From contig CAYGLF010000022.1 in assembly GCA_964350945.1 (NCBI GenBank), forward strand, positions 1 to 9,921: 9,921 bases of DNA. The letters are read 5' to 3'. The position numbers and the translations under genes are program-made. This document shows positions 1 to 5,723 of this stretch, piece by piece. The notes beneath the pieces were generated by a model. It searched no databases and was not told where the DNA came from. It saw only the letters and a program-made list of their open reading frames with translations. This DNA comes from CAYGLF01 sp964350945. GTDB lineage: Bacteria > Chlamydiota > Chlamydiia > Chlamydiales > JAAZZY01. Position 1 is the first letter of the stretch; every line of letters begins with the position of its first letter.

Positions 1-76
1 ATGCATCTACATGCTTAAAATTGCGGTGCTCTATTGGTATTTTATGGGGAAATGGTTGGTAGTTGTCAGCTGGTAA

Positions 77-250
77 AAAAAAATTGAGAGTCGGGAGCTT
101 AAAAGAGGGGAGAGTAAAGTTATCCAGAGGTATTTTCAAAGTGTCTTGAAAACGAAAAGGATTAGTAACATTCATAAGGCAACTTTACACCAGCTTTATT
201 TTCTTCCTAAAAAGATACGCTCCAGTCTGTTTAAAGGCAAAGTAAATTAA
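77..250 (+). pseudogene. Possible 3' remnant of a degraded gene
   Basis: The frame following the TAA at 74-76 runs 57 codons to a TAA at 248-250. It encodes a basic peptide containing VIQRYFQSVLKTKRISNIHK and ending FKGKVN. It has no good start codon or Shine-Dalgarno sequence. The upstream stop sits at the edge of a nine-A run (75-83). The same frame is also open from position 2 to that stop, giving a hydrophobic peptide (MLKIAVLYWYFMGKW). This could be the tail of a gene broken by a stop or indel whose front lies outside the window. I recognise no family, and chance cannot be excluded. Confidence 0.22.
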
Positions 251-325
251 TTTAATTTTTATTAAATTAAAAAAATTATAATTTACTATAAATTAATAGT
301 TTTTATATAAAGTTAATTTATTATT
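243..325. other. Extremely AT-rich tract
   Basis: Only three G or C bases occur in these 83 bp. Such tracts can be bent, easily melted, or bound by nucleoid proteins. The tract begins at the end of the relic frame 77-250 and precedes the interrupted frame at 350. No repeat of DnaA-box type is seen, so there is no support for calling an origin. Confidence 0.6.
247..270. repeat. Perfect AT-only inverted repeat
   Basis: Two 10-base arms, TTAATTTAAT and ATTAAATTAA, are separated by TTTT. The left arm overlaps the stop codon of the remnant frame 77-250. The stem has no G or C and is followed by A residues on the plus strand, so it is not a convincing intrinsic terminator. In such AT-rich DNA a repeat of this size may arise by composition. 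Confidence 0.5.
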
Positions 326-349
326 GGGGTGAGAGGCGATGATTTTGGG

Positions 350-580
350 ATGTCTCATTTGTTAAATTTACCCCATGTTGATTTTAAAGATACTGTTAAT
401 ATTTTTTTGTTTCAAAGTATGAGAGGAATAAAACTTCTCTGAAAACATATGTCTTATAAAATGAATAGTTTGAGTGACTTTTTATTCAAAAAAAAGCCTT
501 TAAAACCTCTAAGAAAGATAGCGGCTACTCGCGTAAAATCAACTTTCTACTTGATAGGAATGCTTCTTTTCAGCCTATAA
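350..580 (+). pseudogene. Short reading frame interrupted by one in-frame TGA
   Basis: An ATG at 350 opens a frame of 30 codons (starting MSHLLNLPHVDFKDTVNIFL), then TGA at 440-442. The same frame continues, with an ATG at 449, through 43 more codons to TAA at 578-580. The second part is basic and ends in a hydrophobic tail (FYLIGMLLFSL). Read through, it would be about 76 residues. No strong Shine-Dalgarno sequence precedes either ATG (GAGAGG at 331-336 is 13 bases from the first), and the end overlaps the -10 box of the next gene. It could be a pseudogene with one nonsense mutation, two tiny ORFs, or chance. No family is recognised. Confidence 0.25.
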
Positions 581-581
581 T
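551..581 (+). promoter_or_regulatory. Sigma-70-type promoter of the exported HAD gene
   Basis: A perfect TATAAT (576-581) is preceded by TTGATA (551-556). The spacer is 19 bases, longer than the optimal 17, which suggests modest strength or use of the -10 with a different upstream contact. Transcription would start near 588, about 26 bases before the ATG. The ribosome binding site AGGA (603-606) lies 7 bases from the start codon. Confidence 0.5.
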
Positions 582-613
582 GGTGTACTCACTTTTCAAT
601 TTAGGAATCATCT

Positions 614-1375
614 ATGAAAGCTTTTTGGTCATCTCTCTATATATGTGCTCTTTTTTTCTCATTTCATTTCGCTCATGCTGATGTCAAAGCAGTTGTTTTT
701 GACTGCGATGGTGTTCTAGTTGAATCTGAAGGTCGTAAGCTTGTTGCGTGGCAACATGTTTTGGAAAAAAGAGGCATTCATTTTACAGAAGAAGAGTATA
801 TCTCATGTGTCGGTCACCCCGGAACGCACATTTTAGAAAAAATTTGTGCGAAGCATGATATCGAATATGACCCCACAATTATCGATAAAAAAAATCAGAC
901 TTATGAAGAATTTCAAGCAGAAAAAGTGTGTTCAATTGAGCCTATGATGGATATTGTAAAGATCGTGACTCAACTAAGAAAAGAGGGTAGAGTCAAACTT
1001 GCAGTGGCCTCTTCTGCGAATAAAAAGCAGATCCTCTCAAACTTAAAATCTCTCGGTATTCTAGATTCATTTGACGTAGTTTTGTCAGGGAAAGACGATC
1101 TTAAAATGTACAAAGACAAGACTGGGGTGAATAAACCCAAACCCTATATCTATCAAGAGGCTTGCCTACAGCTTGGGGTAGAGCCTAAAGACTGTCTTGT
1201 TTTTGAAGACTCAGGTCCTGGTGTGGAAGCGGCGGCTGCAGCAGGATGCCAAGTGATTGCGATTCCCAATAAATGGACCCATAACCATTCGTTTGATTTA
1301 GCACACCATGTGGTAGATGTAGAAAAGCCTGAGTTATTGGACTGCTTTCATACTGTGATGGGATCAGTGAAATAA
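614..1375 (+). CDS. Exported HAD-superfamily hydrolase, beta-phosphoglucomutase-like
   Basis: This is a 253-residue HAD-like phosphohydrolase or phosphomutase. Seen in the sequence: motif I D30-C-D32-G, motif II serine at S133/S134 in AVASS, motif III lysine K174 in GVNKPKP, and motif IV E198-D199 in VFEDSGPGVEAA. The helical cap region lies at about residues 37-105. This layout matches the subfamily containing beta-phosphoglucomutase and small sugar-phosphate phosphatases; the substrate cannot be assigned. Residues 1-22 look like a signal peptide, with a basic K2, a hydrophobic core to about F19, and A20-H-A22 as a cleavage site directly before the catalytic domain. Relatives are normally cytoplasmic, so a periplasmic location would be unusual. 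AGGA lies 7 bases before the ATG. The gene stands alone between its own promoter and terminator. Confidence 0.93.
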   Translation: MKAFWSSLYICALFFSFHFAHADVKAVVFDCDGVLVESEGRKLVAWQHVLEKRGIHFTEEEYISCVGHPGTHILEKICAKHDIEYDPTIIDKKNQTYEEFQAEKVCSIEPMMDIVKIVTQLRKEGRVKLAVASSANKKQILSNLKSLGILDSFDVVLSGKDDLKMYKDKTGVNKPKPYIYQEACLQLGVEPKDCLVFEDSGPGVEAAAAAGCQVIAIPNKWTHNHSFDLAHHVVDVEKPELLDCFHTVMGSVK

Positions 1376-1376
1376 A

Positions 1377-1418
1377 CTTGCAGCAAACTTTTTATGAGTC
1401 TGCTGTAAGCTCGTTTTT
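1377..1418 (+). terminator. Intrinsic terminator after the HAD gene
   Basis: CTTGCAGCA (1377-1385) pairs with TGCTGTAAG (1401-1409), giving nine pairs with one G-U, across a 15-base loop. A run of five T follows at 1414-1418. It begins two bases after the stop codon. On the reverse strand the same hairpin has one A-C mismatch and is followed by TTTATTT, so it might also serve the weak converging frame at 1422-1661. Confidence 0.65.
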
Positions 1419-1421
1419 AGT

Positions 1422-1661
1422 CTAGGGGTTAATTTTTGTAAGCCTCCCCTCGATCTTATCTCCTGATGCTACTACATTTTGGCTCGTCTCAACACAATCC
1501 CACTGAGGACCAATCGGTTTTTCATGCTTAAGATTGGGATGTATAATTTTAATATCTTTAGTTTTTGCAGAAGCATTATCTTCGATAGAGTATGCTGATT
1601 GTTCACAAGTAAAATCTTCAGTTGTATGAGTATAATTAAAACATCCTGAATACTTTATCAA
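1422..1661 (-). CDS. Weak hypothetical ORF, possibly a frameshifted remnant
   Basis: This is a 79-codon reverse-strand frame from a TTG at 1661 to TAG. The product is hydrophilic with three cysteines (C7, C19, C56) and no recognised domain. The TTG has no Shine-Dalgarno sequence. A better start, ATG at 1683-1681, lies just upstream in another frame and hits a stop after five codons. Removing one base from the six-T run (six A on the plus strand, 1674-1679) would fuse that ATG to this frame, giving MIFAPNFLIKYSGCF at the N-terminus. It may therefore be a pseudogene, a sequencing error or a spurious ORF. It converges on the terminator of the HAD gene. Confidence 0.33.
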   Translation of the reverse strand: MIKYSGCFNYTHTTEDFTCEQSAYSIEDNASAKTKDIKIIHPNLKHEKPIGPQWDCVETSQNVVASGDKIEGRLTKINP

Positions 1662-1720
1662 AAAGTTAGGAGCAAAAAATCATGCTTATTATTTTAAAGA
1701 AGTTGTTAAAAAATCTCTTT

Positions 1721-1739
1721 ACATACATCCTAAGTATGT
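1721..1739. repeat. Short inverted repeat ACATAC/GTATGT
   Basis: Six-base arms (1721-1726 and 1734-1739) flank seven bases, followed by four further T residues. It lies about 105 bp upstream of the three-gene operon starting at 1845. It may be an operator-like dyad or a weak hairpin; nothing else supports either reading. Confidence 0.3.
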
Positions 1740-1844
1740 TTTTAATAGTAGGGAGATCACTCTTCAACTAGTTTATTAAATTGTAATTCCTCACAACCTG
1801 CTCATGTTGTCTTTTGCTAGCATGACTTAAAGTACAAATTATAG

Positions 1845-3164
1845 ATGGTCTTTTCGGTTAGAAGTAATCAGCTTTTTTATACGGGCTCTTTTGTACTTTC
1901 AGGCTATCTATGCTTGAAAAGGAGTTTGAGTGCCGGAAATCATTTGTGTACTTCATTCTTTGGATCACAGCCACTGAACAAAAAAATTGAGAAATATACC
2001 ATCGACTTTTTTTCAAAAGGGGGGTCTTTAAAAGAACTTGTTTTAGGTACAGATAATCAAAAAAAACGCATCTTTAATCTAAAGAGAGGGGTGAAAAGTA
2101 GTCTGGAGGCACTGTTTTGGGGATTTGTAACTTGTCTTTGCATTAAAGCGAGCAGTTTGCCTCCCCAAGAAAATGCTCTTCAAGATGCTCTTACAAATGG
2201 AGAGGATCTTGAACAAACTATAGATAAGCTACTGCAAGAAGTTCGCCCCTACATTAGAAAATCTGAGATCAATACATGCTATAATGAAGCCATGCAGTGG
2301 CATGTGGTGCCACAGCTACGCAAGTGTTTAGACCTCTCATCAGTGAACCCTCCACGCTTTCAGTATTTAAGAGCAGAGCTCTTAGATCCCAAAGCGCACG
2401 ATCCTACATTAAACTGTTCTAATCTAATGACTCTTATTGGAGGGATTTCTTTTTATAAAGTAGATCTTTTCAGGTATCAGCTAGAGACTATCGAAATACA
2501 GTTCAAACGTCTGTTATCTCTTTTTAAATCGAGTGTTGCTAAAGCTAGAGAAGAATTTGAAGCCTTTTTAAGTAGTAAGTACTTAGGGGACTGGAAGCAG
2601 CTATGGATAGGACGTATAGTTGCAATCAACTATAGAGTGCTCTGTAACCCCGCAGCGTATGAGCTGTTTAATAATTTGGAAAATGATTGCTCTTTATATC
2701 AAAATCCCATCATCGATAACCTAAATAAGATAGAAAAATTGCAAGGATCCATCCCATTTACCAGTGGGACGCGTATTGATTGTTCTTCGATCCTGGCTTT
2801 TGACTTTTCCATATTAAATGCCAGTAATTTTTCTTTACCTTTAAATTTCACAAGTTTGATTAAAGAGAATAAATTTCAAGAAGTGGCTGATTTTTTTGTC
2901 TCTCATGGAGGAACAAGGCCTATTAAAGATCTGGAATTTAACTTCAGCTCTATTCCATCCAAGTCTCATTGTAAGTATGGGGAGGAAGATTTTAATGAGA
3001 TATATGATGAAAATGTCCTTTTTCAAAGATCTTTTAGATCAACCGGCCGCTCCTTAAATAGCAAATTTAAATACCTTAGCACTCAAGAAGATTTTAATTT
3101 TACAGGATCAAATAAAACCGTGAGCCAATGGCTCAATAAAATTAAAGGAGTTCTTGTGGCATGA
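1845..3164 (+). CDS. Unknown membrane-anchored protein with Cys-containing C-terminal domain
   Basis: A 439-residue protein of no family I recognise. Two hydrophobic segments lie near the N-terminus (about residues 10-24 and 87-103), separated by a basic loop of about 60 residues. The second is followed by SSLPPQEN and a C-terminal domain of about 330 residues with seven cysteines (in NTCY, RKCL, LNCS, VLCN, NDCS, IDCS and SHCK). If the hairpin leaves the C-terminal domain outside the cytoplasm, disulfides are possible. It is the first gene of a probable three-gene operon, and its TGA overlaps the next ATG by four bases. The next product has the same layout with a similar stretch after helix two (PLPQKE), so the two look like diverged paralogues. 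The ATG has no visible Shine-Dalgarno sequence, but no better in-frame start exists. Confidence 0.82.
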   Translation: MVFSVRSNQLFYTGSFVLSGYLCLKRSLSAGNHLCTSFFGSQPLNKKIEKYTIDFFSKGGSLKELVLGTDNQKKRIFNLKRGVKSSLEALFWGFVTCLCIKASSLPPQENALQDALTNGEDLEQTIDKLLQEVRPYIRKSEINTCYNEAMQWHVVPQLRKCLDLSSVNPPRFQYLRAELLDPKAHDPTLNCSNLMTLIGGISFYKVDLFRYQLETIEIQFKRLLSLFKSSVAKAREEFEAFLSSKYLGDWKQLWIGRIVAINYRVLCNPAAYELFNNLENDCSLYQNPIIDNLNKIEKLQGSIPFTSGTRIDCSSILAFDFSILNASNFSLPLNFTSLIKENKFQEVADFFVSHGGTRPIKDLEFNFSSIPSKSHCKYGEEDFNEIYDENVLFQRSFRSTGRSLNSKFKYLSTQEDFNFTGSNKTVSQWLNKIKGVLVA

Positions 3165-4051
3165 TTTCTTTAAATGTGCGTGCATTGCCAGTTTACATAG
3201 GAGGCTTTGCTTTAACAGCTGTGGCAACCCACACCGGTTTGAAAGCTATCACTTACTTTGTAAGGGCGTTGTTTGATCAAGAGAGCCAAAGAAGCCATTC
3301 TCAAAAGACAAAGCCCAGCCATTTTTGGAAAGGAGTTCAATACTCTACTATAAGCGCTGCTTCTTTGTATGCCACGTCTCATTTTTTCAATTGTATTGCT
3401 TATCCTCTTCCTCAAAAGGAGGTTCCTTTAAATGAGGAAGATTTTCAAGTTTGTAGAAATCAATTAAGAGAATTTGAATTATCTTCTGTATATGCCGACA
3501 TGACAACCTTACCAGGAATTGAAAAGTTTTGTAGTGAATATTTCCTTAGTTTAGAAGCATACATGCATTTTTTATCTACAAAAGAGCCCAGAAAAGAGCC
3601 TCTCTCTTATTGGCTAAAACGGATTCAGCCGTCCTTTTCCTTCGAGAGATGGAAAGAGGATGGGTTGGATCTTTTACAAAGAAACTACGACGGCCATCTT
3701 AAAATATGTCAGGCCAGCTTTGTGGAGGTAAAGCATGCATTTAAGAAAGAGGTTTTAGCCGGCGTGACTCTTGATTATTCGGCTTTATGCGAAACTTATT
3801 CTCAAGAGGCGCACCCCTCGTGCAAAAAAATAATTCGGATGAAAAAGGATCTTGAGAAATTATATCGAAAGCAATCGGAGCTAGATTCATTAAGATCCAA
3901 AATAGATGAATTTTACAAGATTCAAAAATGTGGGCCTATTCTTCACTTAAGTGGTGGAGAGTCAGCTGCTCTCAAATCTGATTTTAGGAAGGTGATTTGT
4001 TTAAAACTGCCCTTTAATGAAACGTCTATATGCGAAGGAAAACGCATTTGA
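3161..4051 (+). CDS. Unknown membrane-anchored protein, likely paralogue of the preceding gene
   Basis: A 296-residue unknown protein. Hydrophobic segments at about residues 9-34 and 59-82 are separated by a short polar loop (DQESQRSHSQKTKP). A C-terminal domain of about 210 residues follows, with eight cysteines, an even number compatible with disulfides. Shared with the upstream protein: a QK-rich loop, a (K/R)GV motif just before helix two, LPQ/LPPQ just after it, and a Cys-containing C-terminal domain. This indicates common ancestry by duplication, although identity is low. The ATG overlaps the upstream TGA (ATGA), and AAAGGAG lies at 3144-3150, so translation is probably coupled. It ends in tandem TGA TGA. 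Two helices near the N-terminus followed by a soluble domain could also describe a secreted host-membrane effector. Confidence 0.82.
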   Translation: MISLNVRALPVYIGGFALTAVATHTGLKAITYFVRALFDQESQRSHSQKTKPSHFWKGVQYSTISAASLYATSHFFNCIAYPLPQKEVPLNEEDFQVCRNQLREFELSSVYADMTTLPGIEKFCSEYFLSLEAYMHFLSTKEPRKEPLSYWLKRIQPSFSFERWKEDGLDLLQRNYDGHLKICQASFVEVKHAFKKEVLAGVTLDYSALCETYSQEAHPSCKKIIRMKKDLEKLYRKQSELDSLRSKIDEFYKIQKCGPILHLSGGESAALKSDFRKVICLKLPFNETSICEGKRI

Positions 4052-4088
4052 TGATTTCATAAAAAGGCTCTAAATTAAGAGGTATATA

Positions 4089-4679
4089 ATGACTGGAATA
4101 AATTTTAAAGAACTAAGCTGTGCTACATTATCTTTAGGCGCGCAGGGCGTACGAGAAGTAGGTCCCTTTTTTGGCCCTGCAGGACACCTAGGTGCTGTTG
4201 CAGCTTCATTAGGTGCAAAAGGGGTTGAAAAAGCACTTTGCTTTCAGCACTGCGTGGATTGTGACTGGGTGTTTTTATCTCCTAGGGAGTGGAATTTTGA
4301 GTATGTTAAAGGGGCGGCGGCATTAGTCAAAGATGGGTTTTTGAAAGAAGCAAAGGGAGCTTTGGGAGGGAAGGCCTTCAATACCGCCTATCATGCGGGG
4401 CAACTAGTTCTTGGAGTCACTGAATTGATAGCGAGATATGCGGATAAGAGCAATTGCTGTAAGGTAGATCCCAATTTTTCTCAGAAATTTGATACGCCCA
4501 TTTGTGAGGATTTGGCAAAGACTCTCAAAAAAATTGAAGAGACAATGCGATCAGAACAAGTAGGAGATGCCTATGCAAACCCTATTGTAACAGGTCAAGA
4601 AAGTCATGATCCGAAACCAAGTCTTGAATCCTTATTGGCAGAGGAGAAATCCTTTAAAAGCCAAAGGGTAGCATCTTAA
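4089..4679 (+). CDS. Unknown small Gly/Ala- and Cys-rich protein
   Basis: A 196-residue protein of unknown family. Residues about 14-50 and 74-118 are rich in Gly and Ala with periodic hydrophobics (LGAQG, GPAGHLGAVAASLGAKG, KGAAALV, AKGALGGKAF), suggesting amphipathic helices that could sit on or in a membrane. Seven cysteines are present, four or five in clusters: C51-x3-C55-x2-C58 and C123-C124. These could bind metal or form disulfides. The C-terminal 40 residues are charged and probably disordered. AAGAGG lies 6 bases before the ATG, and the gene follows the preceding one by 37 bp, so it is probably the last gene of the operon beginning at 1845. No signal peptide is evident. Confidence 0.8.
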   Translation: MTGINFKELSCATLSLGAQGVREVGPFFGPAGHLGAVAASLGAKGVEKALCFQHCVDCDWVFLSPREWNFEYVKGAAALVKDGFLKEAKGALGGKAFNTAYHAGQLVLGVTELIARYADKSNCCKVDPNFSQKFDTPICEDLAKTLKKIEETMRSEQVGDAYANPIVTGQESHDPKPSLESLLAEEKSFKSQRVAS

Positions 4680-4693
4680 AAGGATACACCATA

Positions 4694-4735
4694 AGAGGGC
4701 ACCCAGTCGTAGGTCAGGTGTTTATTAGTACCTCT
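4694..4735 (+). terminator. Candidate terminator region between converging genes
   Basis: Nested complementary pieces lie just after the stop of the Gly/Ala/Cys-rich gene: AGAGG (4694-4698) with CCTCT (4731-4735), and inside it CACC (4700-4703) with GGTG (4717-4720). A T5 tract lies further on at 4755-4759, next to the palindrome ATCTAGAT. The 10-base palindrome AGGTTAACCT (4781-4790) sits at the stop of the opposing gene. None is a textbook terminator; the location between convergent genes is the main support. Confidence 0.28.
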
Positions 4736-4782
4736 ATGCAAAAAATCTAGATGTTTTTAGGATTTAAAGATAACTTGTTAGG

Positions 4783-5148
4783 TTAACCTTGTATCGTACC
4801 TAGGTACTTTTTTTCATTATTTACAAATGCCTGAAATGAGCCAAGCTCTTTCACAGCTTCTAAGCATCTATAGTTTGAGACATCGGTAGTTACTTTAGAT
4901 TGTATACTTGCCCATATGTATGTAGTAGGAGACAAAATAAGAGCGGCATATACAAAAGTATATGGAAGGACTCTTAAGGAGCTAAGATTTCGAAACGTTT
5001 GCCCAAGAAAAAAACCTACAATACTGGTAGCTCCTGAGAGGGCAGCGACCGGTTGGCTTGCATTCCAATAAGTATCCATAATAAATTGGCCACGTGCTGT
5101 AGCATATTCATCACACGATGCATAGTTAGATACGAGAGGATAACTCAT
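4783..5148 (-). CDS. Small two-helix membrane protein, Inc-like topology
   Basis: A 121-residue protein with a bilobed hydrophobic region: helix one at about residues 32-50 (PVAALSGATSIVGFFLG), a polar loop of about eight residues, and helix two at about 59-82 (VLPYTFVYAALILSPTTYIW). Both termini would lie on the same side of the membrane, each with one cysteine (C12 and C95). Two closely spaced helices with a short loop is the topology that defines chlamydial inclusion-membrane (Inc) proteins, which are delivered by type III secretion. Topology alone is weak evidence, and many small membrane proteins share it. A good Shine-Dalgarno AGGA lies 7 bases before the ATG, and a promoter is visible upstream. 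It runs opposite to the operon before it. Confidence 0.8.
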   Translation of the reverse strand: MSYPLVSNYASCDEYATARGQFIMDTYWNASQPVAALSGATSIVGFFLGQTFRNLSSLRVLPYTFVYAALILSPTTYIWASIQSKVTTDVSNYRCLEAVKELGSFQAFVNNEKKYLGTIQG

Positions 5149-5188
5149 TTTTCTGTCCTTTTAGTTAAAAAAAATTTAATGAGAAAAT

Positions 5189-5217
5189 AGTGTATTTAAG
5201 GTTAGATATACTTGCAA
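5189..5217 (-). promoter_or_regulatory. Candidate promoter of the two-helix membrane protein gene
   Basis: On the reverse strand, TTGCAA (plus-strand 5217-5212) and TACACT (5194-5189) are separated by exactly 17 bases. Each hexamer matches the sigma-70 consensus at four of six positions. The predicted start lies about 35 bases upstream of the ATG at 5148. It indicates transcription independent of the reverse-strand gene behind it. Confidence 0.4.
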
Positions 5218-5288
5218 GGGAAGGCTCCTATATTTAAACAAATGCTAGGGGCGTCTACTGAATATTTGAGGATCTTTTAGCTGGCAGA

Positions 5289-5672
5289 TCATGCATTTTC
5301 AGAGAAAGCTTTTTCATAAAATTCAGTTAAAATCAGGTCATGGGTTTTTCTAATAACTTCAATCTGATGATGGTCACAGTCATTGACATCGTTGACATGC
5401 TCAAAGTAATAAAAGAGGTGCTTTTTTTTACTCGACTTTTCTTCTATTTCAAAGTTACAGTTTTTAACCGTAGGGTCATTCTTTTTGTCCTCAAGCCATC
5501 TAAAGCCTGCAGATTTAGCCTCGTCTCTTTTTTTATATTCAGAGAAAAACTTTTTATGACCCAGACAAACCTGCACCTCTTCGACCTCAGTTAAAATCAG
5601 GGGTTTTGAAATTTTTTCAAGGGCACTTGCTGGATTCATATAAAAGTTCATCTTTAAAATTTCTTTACACAA
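5289..5672 (-). CDS. Small charged soluble protein of unknown function
   Basis: A protein of 127 residues from TTG at 5672, or 120 residues if the ATG at 5651 is used. Neither start has a strong Shine-Dalgarno sequence (AAGAGAAG precedes the TTG at a distance), so the start is uncertain. The protein is rich in Lys and Glu with no membrane segment, and no family is recognised. It contains a GFRWLEDKK motif (57-65) and a DCDHH cluster (98-102) that could bind metal. The pentapeptide LILTE occurs twice (residues 25-29 and 113-117), encoded by an exact 15-base direct repeat. It is divergently arranged from the forward cassette at 5724, with about 50 bp between starts that would hold both promoters. 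Its amino-acid make-up is far more protein-like than the overlapping forward frame. Confidence 0.62.
   Translation of the reverse strand: MCKEILKMNFYMNPASALEKISKPLILTEVEEVQVCLGHKKFFSEYKKRDEAKSAGFRWLEDKKNDPTVKNCNFEIEEKSSKKKHLFYYFEHVNDVNDCDHHQIEVIRKTHDLILTEFYEKAFSENA
5323..5337. repeat. Copy 1 of a 15-base direct repeat
   Basis: TCAGTTAAAATCAGG is repeated exactly at 5587-5601. Both copies lie inside the reverse-strand gene 5289-5672 in the same frame and encode LILTE. This copy is near the 3' end of the gene. Confidence 0.6.
5587..5601. repeat. Copy 2 of a 15-base direct repeat
   Basis: This is identical to 5323-5337, 264 bp away, near the 5' end of the same reverse-strand gene. Slippage between copies would delete most of the coding sequence while preserving frame (264 = 88 codons). 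Confidence 0.6.
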
Positions 5673-5693
5673 TTTTATGGCTTCTCTTAAGAT
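5664..5693 (+). promoter_or_regulatory. Candidate promoter of the toxin-like cassette
   Basis: TTTACA (5664-5669, five of six matches to the -35 consensus) and TAAGAT (5688-5693, four of six) are 18 bases apart. The start would fall near 5700, just upstream of the TTG at 5724. It overlaps the start region of the divergent reverse-strand gene, so the two promoters may interfere with each other. Confidence 0.35.
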
Positions 5694-5723
5694 TTATGCA
5701 ATCAAGAATTATGGTGGTTTGTT

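Larger units (their letters stand above)
1..613. other. Gene-poor leading region with decayed or marginal reading frames
   Basis: No confident gene is visible in the first 613 bases on either strand. The stretch holds a short stop-bounded frame (77-250), an extremely AT-rich tract (243-325), a frame interrupted by one TGA (350-580), and the promoter and ribosome binding site of the exported HAD gene. The two short frames read like plausible protein, but they lack good ribosome binding sites and I recognise no family. They may be relics of genes that once filled this interval. Confidence 0.5.

Noticed and set aside
243..325. AT-rich tract as a replication origin
   Set aside because: No DnaA-box cluster and no replication gene lies nearby in the window.
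440..442. In-frame TGA as selenocysteine or recoded tryptophan
   Set aside because: TGA ends several clear genes here (e.g. 3162-3164 and 4049-4051), so it is a normal stop, and no SECIS-like context or Sec enzyme family is evident.
2841..3026. Reverse ORF of 61 codons inside the 439-aa gene
   Set aside because: It lies wholly inside a long forward gene and has shadow-like composition with no supporting signals.
3212..3415. Reverse ORF of 67 codons inside the 296-aa gene
   Set aside because: It is antisense to the membrane-helix region of a well-supported forward gene, with no ribosome binding site or recognisable motif.
5340..5594. Forward 84-codon ORF antisense to the small charged protein gene
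   Set aside because: Its product is an unbroken run of Phe/Val/Leu/Ile, as expected from the complement of Lys/Glu-rich coding sequence, and it has no ribosome binding site. The reverse frame has normal soluble-protein composition.
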